A stretch of DNA of 64,000 bases. Origin: Enterococcus_D sp050529585 (GTDB lineage Bacteria > Bacillota > Bacilli > Lactobacillales > Enterococcaceae). Shown one piece after another: positions 26,198 to 35,551 of the stretch. Made by a program: the position numbers and the translations under genes. The first letter of the stretch is position 1, and every line of letters begins with the position of its first letter. The stretch is from positions 1,178,001 to 1,242,000 of the forward strand of contig NZ_CP172882.1 in the NCBI RefSeq assembly GCF_050529585.1, given 5' to 3'. The notes beneath the pieces are model-generated. The model did not search any database. It was not told where the DNA came from and saw only the letters and a program-made list of their open reading frames with translations.

Positions 26198-27214
26198 GTG
26201 AAACAAAAAATAGCCGTTTTAGGACCTGGTTCATGGGGGACTGCACTGGCAAAAGTCTTATCTGAAAATGGACACGAAGTGACGATTTGGGGGAATAACC
26301 CCGCACAAATCGATGAAATCAATAATTACCATACGAATCGCCATTACTTACCTGACTTGAAACTTCCCCAAGATATTGTGGGTTGTAAAGAAATGGCTGA
26401 AGCAATCGAAGATGCAGATGCAGTTTTGTTTGTAGTGCCAACGAAAGCAATTCGCTCAGTTGCCCAAGAATTTGCAATGATCACCAAAAATAAACCCATG
26501 ATTATTCATGCGTCAAAAGGATTGGAACAAGGCACGCATAAACGGATCTCTGAAGTGTTGGCAGAAGAAATCAGTCAAGACAAACGACAAAATATTGTCG
26601 TTCTTTCTGGTCCTTCCCATGCTGAAGAAGTGGCTGTTCGTGATATTACAACAATCACTGCGGCGAGTGAAAAAGAAACTGCAGCGAAATATGTACAGAA
26701 TCTATTTATGAATGATTATTTCCGGATTTATACCAACAATGATGTCATCGGTGTCGAAACCGGGGCAGCTTTGAAAAATATCATTGCTATTGGCGCTGGT
26801 GCCATTGCCGGTCTTGGGTTTGGCGATGATGCCAAAGCAGCCATTATGACACGGGGGTTAGCCGAAATCAGCCGTTTAGGTGTGGCCATGGGCGCGAATC
26901 CATTGACGTTTATTGGATTAAGTGGTGTTGGCGATTTGATCGTCACTTGTACAAGTGTTCATTCACGCAATTGGCGGGCCGGCAACTTATTAGGCAAAGG
27001 GCATAGTCTAGACGAAGTCTTAGAAAATATGGGCATGATCGTAGAGGGTGTTTCCACGACCAAAGCGGCGCGTGAACTTGCAGAGGCATTGTCAGTAGAT
27101 ATGCCGATCACAGAAACAATCTATGCCGTTTTGTATGAAGGAAAAGATATTCATCAAGCTGCGAAAGATATTATGTTGCGTGATGGTAAAGTTGAAAATG
27201 AATTTACAATATAA
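26198..27214 (+). CDS. gpsA: NAD(P)-dependent glycerol-3-phosphate dehydrogenase
   Basis: A 338-residue cytosolic enzyme that reduces dihydroxyacetone phosphate to sn-glycerol 3-phosphate for phospholipid synthesis. The N-terminal Rossmann motif is VLGPGSWGTALAKVL, and the catalytic lysine lies in ETGAALKNIIAIGAG. The GTG start is supported by GAGGAGG 7-8 nt upstream. A TGCTAAAAT element in the lgt-gpsA gap could be an internal promoter. Confidence 0.95.
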   Translation: MKQKIAVLGPGSWGTALAKVLSENGHEVTIWGNNPAQIDEINNYHTNRHYLPDLKLPQDIVGCKEMAEAIEDADAVLFVVPTKAIRSVAQEFAMITKNKPMIIHASKGLEQGTHKRISEVLAEEISQDKRQNIVVLSGPSHAEEVAVRDITTITAASEKETAAKYVQNLFMNDYFRIYTNNDVIGVETGAALKNIIAIGAGAIAGLGFGDDAKAAIMTRGLAEISRLGVAMGANPLTFIGLSGVGDLIVTCTSVHSRNWRAGNLLGKGHSLDEVLENMGMIVEGVSTTKAARELAEALSVDMPITETIYAVLYEGKDIHQAAKDIMLRDGKVENEFTI

Positions 27215-27247
27215 ATCTATTATTGATGCATAAAGGGAGCGAATGAT

Positions 27248-28180
27248 ATGAAAGTCAAAAAAGCAGTGATTCCAGCAGCAGGATTAGGTACGCGGTTTTT
27301 GCCGGCTACGAAAGCAATGGCCAAAGAAATGTTGCCAATCGTCGATAAGCCGACGATTCAATTTATTGTTGAAGAAGCTTTACAATCAGGAATCGAAGAT
27401 ATTTTGATCGTAACTGGTAAAGCGAAACGGCCGATTGAAGATCATTTCGATGCCAATTTAGAATTAGAAATGAATTTAAAAGAAAAAGGCAAGACGGAAT
27501 TATTAAAGCTTGTAGAAGAAACGACCGATGTCAATTTACACTTTATTCGTCAATCACATCCTAAAGGTTTAGGCCATGCTGTCTTACAAGCCCGTGCCTT
27601 TGTTGGTAATGAACCCTTCGTTGTAATGTTGGGAGACGATTTGATGGAAGACGAAGTGCCTTTGACCAAACAGTTGATCGATGACTACGAAACGACCCAT
27701 GCCTCAACCATTGCTGTGATGGATGTACCCCACGAAGATACGTCTAAGTATGGAATCATTGATCCTGGTATGCAAGTTGAAAAAGGATTGTATAATGTAA
27801 AGAATTTCGTCGAAAAACCTTCACCAGATAAAGCACCAAGTGATTTAGCGATTATTGGCCGATATCTTTTGACACCAGAAATTTTTGATATCTTAGCCAA
27901 TCAAGCACCAGGTGCTGGAGATGAGATTCAATTGACTGATGCCATTGATACATTGAATAAAACCCAGCGTGTGTTTGCCCGTCAATTTACTGGTAAACGT
28001 TTTGATGTAGGAGATAAGTTTGGGTTTATGAAAACCAGCATCGAATATGGCTTGAATCATCCTGAAGTCAAAGATAATTTGAAAAAATATTTGATTGATT
28101 TGGGGAAGAAATTGGCAGCTGATGCACCAGAAACTAACATGCCGCTTGAGAAAAAAGACAAGCCAAAAAACAAAGCATAG
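27248..28180 (+). CDS. galU: UTP-glucose-1-phosphate uridylyltransferase
   Basis: A 310-residue enzyme making UDP-glucose for glycolipids, polysaccharide and galactose metabolism. The nucleotide-binding start KKAVIPAAGLGTRFLPATKAMAKEMLPI is intact, followed by QSHPKGLGHAVLQAR and VVMLGDDLM. The C-terminal 20 residues are rich in Lys and Asp/Glu and low complexity, probably disordered. It is the last gene of the hprK run and is followed by a terminator. Confidence 0.95.
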   Translation: MKVKKAVIPAAGLGTRFLPATKAMAKEMLPIVDKPTIQFIVEEALQSGIEDILIVTGKAKRPIEDHFDANLELEMNLKEKGKTELLKLVEETTDVNLHFIRQSHPKGLGHAVLQARAFVGNEPFVVMLGDDLMEDEVPLTKQLIDDYETTHASTIAVMDVPHEDTSKYGIIDPGMQVEKGLYNVKNFVEKPSPDKAPSDLAIIGRYLLTPEIFDILANQAPGAGDEIQLTDAIDTLNKTQRVFARQFTGKRFDVGDKFGFMKTSIEYGLNHPEVKDNLKKYLIDLGKKLAADAPETNMPLEKKDKPKNKA

Positions 28181-28187
28181 AAAGATG

Positions 28188-28214
28188 AAAACAGGGCAGA
28201 TCAGCCCTGTTTTT
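28188..28214 (+). terminator. Terminator after galU
   Basis: AACAGGGC and GCCCTGTT form a stem around AGATCA, then five T. Confidence 0.9.
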
Positions 28215-28323
28215 CACAAAACGAATGAAAGCGGATTATTTTTTGTTGCATACTGTCTTTTATTTGTCGAAAAGGGTGCAAAATGCTATTCTTAGTATAA
28301 GTAAATCGGGAAGGAGCCATTCT

Positions 28324-28749
28324 ATGACAGGAGGAGAAATTGCTGCACTGATCGCGGCAATCGCATTTGTCGTACTTGTCGTCTTTGTTGTACGATTATT
28401 GATGCAAGTGAGTAAAACGATGACCAAGGTGGATAAAACGGTAGAAGAAGCCAATACCACGATTCGTGTCATTACCAAAGATGTTGATATTCTTTCAAAA
28501 GAAGTCGAAGGACTACTCGTAAAAACGAATGAGCTTTTACAAGATGTCAATGGAAAAGTTGCAACAATCGATCCATTATTCACCGCTGTGGCAGACTTAA
28601 GTACCAGTGTATCTGAATTAAATGTATCTGGTAAAAATTTGATCACGCGGGTCGGCAGCCTGGGTCGCACGACGGCTAAAGCGACGGTTGCTGGTAAAGT
28701 GGGTCAAACAGCGATGAAATTCTTTAAAGATAAAAATAACCAAAAATAA
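28324..28749 (+). CDS. DUF948 membrane-anchored protein
   Basis: A 141-residue protein with one N-terminal helix (GEIAALIAAIAFVVLVVFVVRLLMQV) and a helical cytosolic domain (KTMTKVDKTVEEANTTIRVITKDVDILSKEVEGLLVKTNELL) of the DUF948 family, a conserved partner of YtxH proteins in Firmicutes. The start at 28324 is set by GGAAGGAGC; the open frame before it has no such site. The function is unknown; pairing with YtxH suggests a general stress or envelope role. Confidence 0.85.
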   Translation: MTGGEIAALIAAIAFVVLVVFVVRLLMQVSKTMTKVDKTVEEANTTIRVITKDVDILSKEVEGLLVKTNELLQDVNGKVATIDPLFTAVADLSTSVSELNVSGKNLITRVGSLGRTTAKATVAGKVGQTAMKFFKDKNNQK

Positions 28750-28763
28750 AAGGAGGACTTTAT

Positions 28764-29444
28764 ATGAGTAAAAAAGGTGGATTTTTATTAGGAGCGATCA
28801 TTGGCGGAACAGCAGCAGCTGCTGCAGCACTTTTATTGGCGCCAGAATCAGGAAAAACTTTGCGCAACAAACTGGCAAAACAAGCGGATGATCTTTTAGA
28901 TAAAGCGTCAGATTATGGTGATCTAGCGAAAGAAAAAAGTAATGATTTGGTTGATATTGCTAAAGACAAAGCAGCCAAATTAAGTGACCAGGCATCAGAA
29001 TTTACCGGTTCTTTAACAGGCAAAGTTGAAGATTTGAAAGATTCAGCTGTTGATACTTCAGGTGATACTGTAGAAGAGTTAAAGAAACAAGCTGGCGATT
29101 TATCAGAACGCTTCAAAAAGTCAGCTAGTGAGATCAAATCAACTGCAGCTGACAACAAAGAAGATGCTGATGACACTTTACAAGATATTATCATTGATGC
29201 AAAGTCAACTGCACAAGACATGAAGGACACTGTTAAAGAAGGCGCTGATGAAGCAAAACCTGTTATTGAGGATGCAAAAAAAGAAGGCAAATCAGCCGCA
29301 GCTGACTTAAAAAAAGAAGCGGATAAAACCGCAGATGATGTGAAAAAAACAGCCAAAGCAGAAGCAACAGAAGCCAAGGCAGACTTTAAGGATGCGAAAG
29401 AAGAGTTAAAAGACACATTAGAAAAAAATAATCCTGAAGCGTAA
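28764..29444 (+). CDS. YtxH domain protein with long LEA-like tail
   Basis: A 226-residue protein. The N-terminus is the YtxH domain: KKGGFLLGAIIGGTAAAAAALLLAPESGKTLRNKLAKQ, one membrane helix followed by a conserved APESGK segment. The remaining 180 residues are low-complexity Ala/Lys/Asp/Glu with repeated 11-residue-like units (KDxAxxLxDxA), as in LEA and apolipoprotein-like amphipathic helices, and no Cys or Trp. Typical YtxH proteins are 100-150 residues, so this tail is long. It follows the DUF948 gene by 14 nt. Confidence 0.82.
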   Translation: MSKKGGFLLGAIIGGTAAAAAALLLAPESGKTLRNKLAKQADDLLDKASDYGDLAKEKSNDLVDIAKDKAAKLSDQASEFTGSLTGKVEDLKDSAVDTSGDTVEELKKQAGDLSERFKKSASEIKSTAADNKEDADDTLQDIIIDAKSTAQDMKDTVKEGADEAKPVIEDAKKEGKSAAADLKKEADKTADDVKKTAKAEATEAKADFKDAKEELKDTLEKNNPEA

Positions 29445-29468
29445 TTTCTTTTTTTCGCAGATGATAGC

Positions 29469-29507
29469 AAAAGGAACCAACGAAAGAATCACGTTGGTTC
29501 CTTTTTT
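29469..29507. terminator. Bidirectional terminator between the YtxH gene and the epimerase gene
   Basis: AAAAGGAACCAACG pairs with its complement around a 9-10 nt loop, ending in a T run; it sits between converging genes. Confidence 0.93.
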
Positions 29508-29508
29508 A

Positions 29509-30390
29509 TTATCTTTTTTCTAAGGCTTGATTGATTTCCCAGTCACATAGTTGATAGATCCAATCTTCCAGCGCCGAAAAGACGAAACCGATCGAATCTG
29601 CTTGGGATGTATTGATTGAATAAGCGGGTGTTCCATTATAGGGGCCTTTCGCGCCATCTGCAGCGAAGCGTGGCACGTAACCGGTTTTTGAGGTTCCGTA
29701 GTTCAACACTTCTTCTATGGATATCGTTCCTTTTGAAGCGCCATTGATTGGGCCTGTGTAATCACTAGTGCCTAAGAAAGCCAGAAAACGACCAGCTTCC
29801 ACTGCATCAACAAAAGCCATTTGACTGCCGGCATTGTCAATAGCCATCGGTTCTTGGTTTACAAGCTTTTCTAAATAGAAGGCGAAACGCTTCGTATAAT
29901 CTTCTCGACCAATCACATAGGGAAAGCGCACGAAGGTTGCGGACACATGAGGGTAACATTTGGCAAGAATCGTTTCCACGGTTTGTTTTCCCTCACCATA
30001 TGGCAACAGATCGGATTCCGCCAATCGGACATCGTGTTCTAGTGGTTGAAAATCACGCTCTTGCATATCAGGGTGCAAGTCTGGATAAACAGACATGGAA
30101 CTGGTGACTACATAACGCTGGGTCGACACATGCTTCAGTAAGTTTTCGACATCTTTCGCACTATAAGCAATATTATCAAAAACGATATCGTATGTTTCTT
30201 TCGTCAATACATCTTTAATACTTGATGCATTGGTTCGATCAAAGACTAGTCGCTTGACTTGGTCACCGAATGGATCAGCCGTTTTCCCTCTGGTAGCGAT
30301 CGTGACAGCCATTCCTTGGTCAAGCAGTGCATAGACCAAGTGTTTCCCGAAAAAGCGTGTACCGCCTAAAACTAATGCTTTCTTAGCCAT
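29509..30390 (-). CDS. NAD-dependent epimerase/dehydratase family protein
   Basis: A 293-residue Rossmann-fold protein of the extended SDR class. The nucleotide motif is LVLGGTRFFGKHLVYALL, with DRTNASSIKDVL and VRFPYVIG further on. The active-site YxxxK is not obvious: VTSSMSVYPDLHP precedes the middle, so it may lack the usual catalytic dyad, like CSP41-type members. The start at 30390 has GGAGGATCC before the ATG; a longer frame to 30489 overlaps pepQ. It lies 26 nt after pepQ and is probably cotranscribed with it. The substrate is unknown. Confidence 0.8.
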   Translation of the reverse strand: MAKKALVLGGTRFFGKHLVYALLDQGMAVTIATRGKTADPFGDQVKRLVFDRTNASSIKDVLTKETYDIVFDNIAYSAKDVENLLKHVSTQRYVVTSSMSVYPDLHPDMQERDFQPLEHDVRLAESDLLPYGEGKQTVETILAKCYPHVSATFVRFPYVIGREDYTKRFAFYLEKLVNQEPMAIDNAGSQMAFVDAVEAGRFLAFLGTSDYTGPINGASKGTISIEEVLNYGTSKTGYVPRFAADGAKGPYNGTPAYSINTSQADSIGFVFSALEDWIYQLCDWEINQALEKR

Positions 30391-30416
30391 AGGATCCTCC
30401 TTATCAATCTTCTGTT

Positions 30417-31517
30417 TTATGATAAAATTTGTAATTCTTTGGTTGTTTTTGTAAATGGTACACAACCGTCTTTTGTGACGTAAACACAATCTTCGATACG
30501 TACACCAACTTGATTAGGCATGTAGATACCTGGTTCGATCGAGAAGCACATGCCTTCTTGAATCACTAGGTCATTGCCGGTGATCAGTGAAGGGAATTCA
30601 TGGACGGTTGTACCAATGCCGTGTCCAAGACGATGATTGAAGTATTCTCCGTAACCATATCCAGTAATGACATCTCTAGCGATTTGATCTAACTCACCAG
30701 CAGTGATTCCGGGTTTAACAGCGGCTTGAGCCGTTTGTTCTGCTTCTAATACAATATCATAGATTTTGCGTTGTAATGTTGTTGGCTCGTGATAGGCAAC
30801 TGTGCGGGTTGCATCACTGCAATAGCCTTTCCAAATGACACCAAGGTCGAACAATACCAATTCATTGGCTTTGATGCGACGATCGCCAGGTACACCATGC
30901 GGACTAGCAGCATTGTCGCCTGCTAGGACGGTTGTGTCAAAGGACATGTGGGAAACGCCTCGTTTTTTCAATTCATATTCGATTTCTGCAACGATCGCAC
31001 TTTCGCTCACGCCTTCTTTAACAGCAGCAAAGCCAATCTCAAAAGCGACATCTGCCCAAGAGCCAGCTTCAAGCAATAACTCGATCTCACTCGCTGTTTT
31101 AGTCAATTGCATCGTTTGAATCATAGGCGTCACATCTAAATGAAAGTCTGTTTGAGGCAATCGTGTTTTCAATGCTTCATAACGTTCAACCGATAAATCG
31201 TTTTTTTCTAAAGCAAGCCGACGTAATTGATACCGTGTCGTAAGTTCTTGGCTGATTTTATCCCAAGGATCTTCACTATCTAAATAACCGACAACATCAA
31301 ATGGCCAGCCGCTGTTTTTGGCTTCTTCCACTTCAAGTGCAGGGGTAAATAGGAAAGGGTCTTTGTCAGGGGATAAAAACAAAGCCAATACACGTTCATG
31401 AGGATCGCTCTTGAAACCTGAAAAATACGCAATCGTGGCAGGATTTGAAATATATCCAGCATCAGCACCATTTTCTTTGAGCCATTGATTCAACTCTGAC
31501 ATTTTCTTTTTATTCAT
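30417..31517 (-). CDS. pepQ: Xaa-Pro dipeptidase PepQ
   Basis: A 366-residue M24 metallopeptidase that cleaves Xaa-Pro dipeptides. The metal ligands are in VLFDLGVIWKGYCSDATRT, NHRLGHGIGTTVHEFPS, CFSIEPGIYMP and VGVRIEDCVYVT. It is divergent from ccpA, the arrangement known in Lactococcus, Lactobacillus and enterococci, where pepQ is often controlled by CcpA from sites in the shared region. The N-terminus is preceded by GAAGGAA. A second M24 enzyme (pepP) lies at 2.7 kb. Confidence 0.93.
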   Translation of the reverse strand: MNKKKMSELNQWLKENGADAGYISNPATIAYFSGFKSDPHERVLALFLSPDKDPFLFTPALEVEEAKNSGWPFDVVGYLDSEDPWDKISQELTTRYQLRRLALEKNDLSVERYEALKTRLPQTDFHLDVTPMIQTMQLTKTASEIELLLEAGSWADVAFEIGFAAVKEGVSESAIVAEIEYELKKRGVSHMSFDTTVLAGDNAASPHGVPGDRRIKANELVLFDLGVIWKGYCSDATRTVAYHEPTTLQRKIYDIVLEAEQTAQAAVKPGITAGELDQIARDVITGYGYGEYFNHRLGHGIGTTVHEFPSLITGNDLVIQEGMCFSIEPGIYMPNQVGVRIEDCVYVTKDGCVPFTKTTKELQILS

Positions 31518-31607
31518 TGAGAATTCCTTCTTTCACGTAATATAATCTATTTTAACACGCTTTGGAAAAGAATAGACAAAGAACTCTGGGAAAATAGCTA
31601 AGTTTTC

Positions 31608-31622
31608 ATGAAAACGAAATTA
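31608..31622. promoter_or_regulatory. Candidate cre site in the pepQ-ccpA interval
   Basis: The 15-mer ATGAAAACGAAATTA matches the cre consensus WTGNAANCGNWNNCW at all defined positions but one. It lies between divergent pepQ and ccpA, about 20 bp upstream of the ccpA -35, as expected for autoregulation. Confidence 0.5.
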
Positions 31623-31628
31623 AAACGG

Positions 31629-31657
31629 TTGCAAATCTGTTAAAAGTTTGCTATTCT
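31629..31657 (+). promoter_or_regulatory. ccpA promoter
   Basis: TTGCAA, 17-bp spacer, TATTCT, about 50 nt before the ccpA start. Confidence 0.6.
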
Positions 31658-31709
31658 ATCAAAGAAATGTAAATAAGATTTTCTGAAAATAGAATAAGGG
31701 AGATATATC

Positions 31710-32708
31710 ATGGAAAAACAAACAATTACAATTTACGATGTTGCAAGGGAAGCAAATGTGTCAATGGCAACTGTGTCGCGGGTCGTTAACGGCAATCCCA
31801 ATGTAAAACCAGCAACCCGTAAGAAAGTGCTAGAAGTGATCGACCGCTTGGATTACCGTCCAAATGCTGTTGCTCGTGGTTTGGCAAGCAAAAAGACAAC
31901 AACTGTGGGTGTCATCATTCCTGATGTCAGCAATATGTTCTTTTCTTCACTTGCACGTGGAATCGATGATGTAGCAACCATGTATAAATACAATATTATT
32001 TTGGCAAACTCAGACGGCGATACCATGAAAGAAGTCAATGTATTGAATAACTTGTTGGCAAAACAAGTAGATGGCGTGATCTTCATGGGCCATCGGATCA
32101 CTGATGAGATCCGCGGCGAATTTTCTCGTTCAAAAACACCAGTTGTTTTGGCTGGCTCGATCGATCCAGATGAACAAGTTGGCAGTGTCAACATTGATTA
32201 TACAGCTGCCACTAAAGATGCTGTGTCTTTGTTAGCGAAAAATAATCAAAAAATCGCCTTTGTCAGTGGTGCATTGATTGATCCAATCAATGGTCAAAAC
32301 CGTTTGAAAGGGTACAAAGATGCCTTGAATGAAAATGACTTATCTTACTCTGAAGGCTTGATTTTTGAATCACCATACAGCTTCAAAGAAGGCTTAGCTA
32401 TTGTGGATCGTATTATCAATAGCGGTGCAACTGCAGCTTATGTAACGGATGATGAATTGGCCATCGGTATTTTAGACGGCTTATTAGACAAAGGAATCAA
32501 AGTACCTGAAGACTTTGAAATCATTACTAGCAACAACTCGTTATTGGCAGAAGCTGCTCGTCCACGTCTTTCAAGCGTAACACAACCTCTTTATGATATG
32601 GGTGCTGTTGCTATGCGTCTGTTGACGAAAATGATGAACAAAGAAGAAGTAGAACAAAAAACGATTATCTTGCCTTACGGTATTTCAGAAAAAAGTTCAA
32701 CAAAATAA
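31710..32708 (+). CDS. ccpA: Catabolite control protein A
   Basis: A 332-residue LacI-family regulator that binds cre sites with P-Ser-HPr. The N-terminal DNA-binding domain ITIYDVAREANVSMATVSRVVNGNPNVKPATRKKVLEVIDRLDYRPNAVARGLASKKT is typical of CcpA. HPr-contacting residues cannot be judged by eye, but the sequence VGVIIPDVSNMFFSSLARGIDDVATMYKYN is the standard start of the core. It is divergent from pepQ. HPr kinase, encoded at 24.3 kb, makes its corepressor; several candidate cre sites are in this window. Confidence 0.96.
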   Translation: MEKQTITIYDVAREANVSMATVSRVVNGNPNVKPATRKKVLEVIDRLDYRPNAVARGLASKKTTTVGVIIPDVSNMFFSSLARGIDDVATMYKYNIILANSDGDTMKEVNVLNNLLAKQVDGVIFMGHRITDEIRGEFSRSKTPVVLAGSIDPDEQVGSVNIDYTAATKDAVSLLAKNNQKIAFVSGALIDPINGQNRLKGYKDALNENDLSYSEGLIFESPYSFKEGLAIVDRIINSGATAAYVTDDELAIGILDGLLDKGIKVPEDFEIITSNNSLLAEAARPRLSSVTQPLYDMGAVAMRLLTKMMNKEEVEQKTIILPYGISEKSSTK

Positions 32709-32731
32709 TTTCAAGTTATCTCATAAAAAAT

Positions 32732-32805
32732 AAAGCTTCATGTTCACTCCTTGCAAGTAAGTCTATTTCGATTACGCGTAAGGGATGAAATGAAGCTTTT
32801 TTTTT
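32732..32805 (+). terminator. Terminator after ccpA
   Basis: AAAGCTTCAT pairs with ATGAAGCTTT across about 45 nt that include a further imperfect stem; nine T follow. Confidence 0.7.
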
Positions 32806-32808
32806 GGC

Positions 32809-32839
32809 AAAAAAAACTGACCAGCATCCGCTGATCAGT
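32809..32839 (-). terminator. Terminator of pbp1a overlapping its stop codon
   Basis: Read on the minus strand, ACTGATCAGC and GCTGGTCAGT form a stem around GGAT, followed by T. The TGA stop of pbp1a lies within the left arm. Confidence 0.85.
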
Positions 32840-35300
32840 CGTTTTCTTTCTCGTCATTCTCTGTTGTTTCTTTTGCGGTGTCATCACCGTCATCATCTTC
32901 ATCTTTTTTCTCAGTAGAAGAATTGTTATTGGTGTTGCTATTGTTATTGGTATTCGTATTGGTACTAGTAGCAGTAGTTGTTTTTGCCGCAGCAGGTGCG
33001 ATTTTTTTCCAGTAGTTGCTGTAGTTCGCATCTGATCCACCGATGCCAAAATCAAAACTGACTGTACTTGGTCCGCCAGTTGCCCAGTAAGAGGTGACTT
33101 TTGCTGATGGATTGGCAATGCTGGTCTTATCAACGGTCACTGAGCCACCAGGTAGGGTACCTGTTGCTTTAGACACTTCGACTTTCTTGACATCACTGGA
33201 TAGTTTGAATGTTTGATCGAGACCAAAAACTTCTTGGTTGGTTTGGTATATGCGGTTGATCAAGTACGCCATATAATTGGCGGTTCTTGTCCCTGCGGTA
33301 TTGTCTGTTCCTTTGTTGTCATCTCGGCCAGCCCAACTACTAATCGTGATCGACGGGGTGGAAACCACCAGCCATGAATCAGAGTAGTCATTGGTTGAAC
33401 CTGTTTTGCCGACCCAGTCAGCATTGCCCAAATTATAATCCAGGCCGCTGATAATTGATTTGAATGGACTTGTTTTTTGTTCATCGATCACACTGCGCAT
33501 CATATCAGTCATGATTGAAGCAGTAGCTTCAGAAAAGACTTGTACAGGGTTGGCTTCATGTTGATACAATACTTCACCATCGTTGTCTTTGATTGATTCA
33601 ATCAGATAGCCTTGTTCGTAAACACCATTATTCGCCAGTGTTTGAAACCCATTGGTTTGTGTAGCGACTGTCACATTGGTGACGCCCAAAGGTGCCGATT
33701 CATATGCCCAGCTGTTATCTTCAGGATAGTTCATTTTGCTTAAGTAATTGCTGTAAGAATAGAAATGATCGCCTTCAGCTTCCCAAAGGTCTTGGAAAAT
33801 ATTGGTAGCAGCAATGTTACTAGATACTTCCAAAGAGTCTCGAATCGACATAAAAGTATTCGTTCCAGTATTCGTGGCATTAGCGATCGTTTCACCCGCA
33901 TTTTCTCCCGTACGCCATTTGGCTGCGTAATCAGATACCATCGATTCAGAACCAATCAAACCTTGTTCGATTGCTGGACCGTAAACAAGCATAGGTTTAA
34001 TGCTTGATCCTGCTTGACGCTGGGCATCAAATGCATGGTTAAATTGATTTTCATTATAATCCCGACCGCCTACAAAGCCCAAAATCTTACCTGTGGCATT
34101 GTCCATCATCACATTGCCGACTTCAATCGTGGCATCACCCCAATTATCCAGCATATAACCGTATTTATCTACGGCATCTTGCATGGCATTGTAAATGCCT
34201 TTGTCGATCGTAGAGGTGACAGTATACCCGCCATTGACCAGTTTTTGTTGTGCAAGTTCTAAATATTTTTGATATGTTTCATCTTTGGCATATTCTTCAT
34301 CACTGATTTCATCGTCTTTGGCCAACTGTTGCGCGATGATATCTTTGGCTTCATTCAAGACGGTATAATATAGGAAACTTTGATCCGTTTGTTCGATTGC
34401 TTGTTGTTGCTTGAAGTCTTGTTTTAAATCATAGCTGAGTGCTTCCTCATACTCTTCTTTTGTAAGATCGTGGTTGCGATACATACTGAAAAGCACAAAA
34501 TCTTTTCTTTCTAAACCGGCGGACAGATTTTCTTTGATTTCACCTGTATTGGTATAAGGACTATAGACGATTGGACTTTGCGGCAAACCTGCGATAAAAG
34601 CAGCTTGCGGCAATGTTAGATCCGCTGCGTTGACACCAAAAATTCCTTGCGCAGCTTCTTGGACACCGGCTATGTTTTGTCCTTTATTGTTACGGCCAAA
34701 AGGGGAGATGTTCAAATACATCGTTACAATCTCATCTTTACTGAAAAATTTTTCCACTTCCATCGCCAGTAAGATTTCATTGGCTTTGCGTTTAAAGGTA
34801 GTTTCATTGGTCAAAATCTGTTGCTTGACCAATTGCTGCGTCAAAGTTGAGCCGCCGCTGCCGCCAAAACCAGTTGCTTCAGAAAGCAAAGCCCGCACGA
34901 CCGCTTTGGGTACGACCCCATTATGCTCATTGAAGTACTCATCTTCAGTCGCGATGATCGCTTTTTTCAAATAGTCTGAGATTTCATCTGAATTGACTGA
35001 AGTTCGCATCAGATCAGAACGGATCGTTGCAATTTTACTGCCATCTGCGTAAGCTAGCTGCGATGTTTCTGTAATATCGGTCAATTCCTTTGCCAATTCG
35101 TCTTTTGAAGGAGCAGCTGTATCTTCCACAAGATAGGCAAAATAGCCAGCACCTATTCCTAGTGCCAGTGAACCACCTAAAATCAGCAGAGAAATCGCCA
35201 CCAGCAATAGGGAATGGAGGACACGCAAGCTGATATTGACATAAAACCAACCGCCATTTTTTTGCTTCGTTTTTCTGTTTTGCTCGTTTTTCTGGGACAA
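32835..35300 (-). CDS. pbp1a: Bifunctional penicillin-binding protein 1A (class A)
   Basis: An enzyme of about 821 residues that polymerises and crosslinks peptidoglycan. A cytosolic tail and one transmembrane helix (about 25-55) precede the glycosyltransferase domain with ATEDEYFNEHNGV and GGSTLTQQLVKQ. The transpeptidase domain has AGSSIKPM (active Ser), an SSN motif and GKTGSTN. A C-terminal Asn/Thr then Asp/Glu-rich tail of about 50 residues follows. The GTG at 35309 has no spaced ribosome-binding site, while a TTG at 35300 has GAGGTGA upstream, so I prefer the latter. An extended -10 (TGCTATAAT) lies upstream on the minus strand. Confidence 0.92.
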   Translation of the reverse strand: MSQKNEQNRKTKQKNGGWFYVNISLRVLHSLLLVAISLLILGGSLALGIGAGYFAYLVEDTAAPSKDELAKELTDITETSQLAYADGSKIATIRSDLMRTSVNSDEISDYLKKAIIATEDEYFNEHNGVVPKAVVRALLSEATGFGGSGGSTLTQQLVKQQILTNETTFKRKANEILLAMEVEKFFSKDEIVTMYLNISPFGRNNKGQNIAGVQEAAQGIFGVNAADLTLPQAAFIAGLPQSPIVYSPYTNTGEIKENLSAGLERKDFVLFSMYRNHDLTKEEYEEALSYDLKQDFKQQQAIEQTDQSFLYYTVLNEAKDIIAQQLAKDDEISDEEYAKDETYQKYLELAQQKLVNGGYTVTSTIDKGIYNAMQDAVDKYGYMLDNWGDATIEVGNVMMDNATGKILGFVGGRDYNENQFNHAFDAQRQAGSSIKPMLVYGPAIEQGLIGSESMVSDYAAKWRTGENAGETIANATNTGTNTFMSIRDSLEVSSNIAATNIFQDLWEAEGDHFYSYSNYLSKMNYPEDNSWAYESAPLGVTNVTVATQTNGFQTLANNGVYEQGYLIESIKDNDGEVLYQHEANPVQVFSEATASIMTDMMRSVIDEQKTSPFKSIISGLDYNLGNADWVGKTGSTNDYSDSWLVVSTPSITISSWAGRDDNKGTDNTAGTRTANYMAYLINRIYQTNQEVFGLDQTFKLSSDVKKVEVSKATGTLPGGSVTVDKTSIANPSAKVTSYWATGGPSTVSFDFGIGGSDANYSNYWKKIAPAAAKTTTATSTNTNTNNNSNTNNNSSTEKKDEDDDGDDTAKETTENDEKEND

Positions 35301-35551
35301 AAGAGTCACCTCAATAAATTAATTTATATTCCGTTGTATTATAGCAAAAATCGGCTCGCTTGAATAGCACCCTAATGACAACCATGTAGGAACAGCTATA
35401 AATTATTCGGAAATCTCAAGGTAGGCACGTAGTGTAGAGCGTTTTTGCTAGAGATCGCAGATTTTTGCAAGTTGATTTCCGGTTAACTCTTTTCATTCCC
35501 TTGATTTTCAGTTAATATGAACAATGAAGCAATTATTTAGGAGGAGAATAC

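Noticed and set aside
28260..28670. 136-residue minus-strand frame opposite the DUF948 gene
   Set aside because: It mirrors a clearly coding region and has Ser/Thr-rich antisense composition; the sense strand has the ribosome-binding site and domain match.
28913..29470. 185-residue minus-strand frame opposite the YtxH gene
   Set aside because: The Ala/Lys repeats of the sense gene keep the antisense frame open; composition is Ser/Phe/Ala-rich and no start signal is present.
32744..33133. 129-residue minus-strand frame at the end of pbp1a
   Set aside because: An alternative frame of the low-complexity Asn/Thr tail region of pbp1a; no independent ribosome-binding site.
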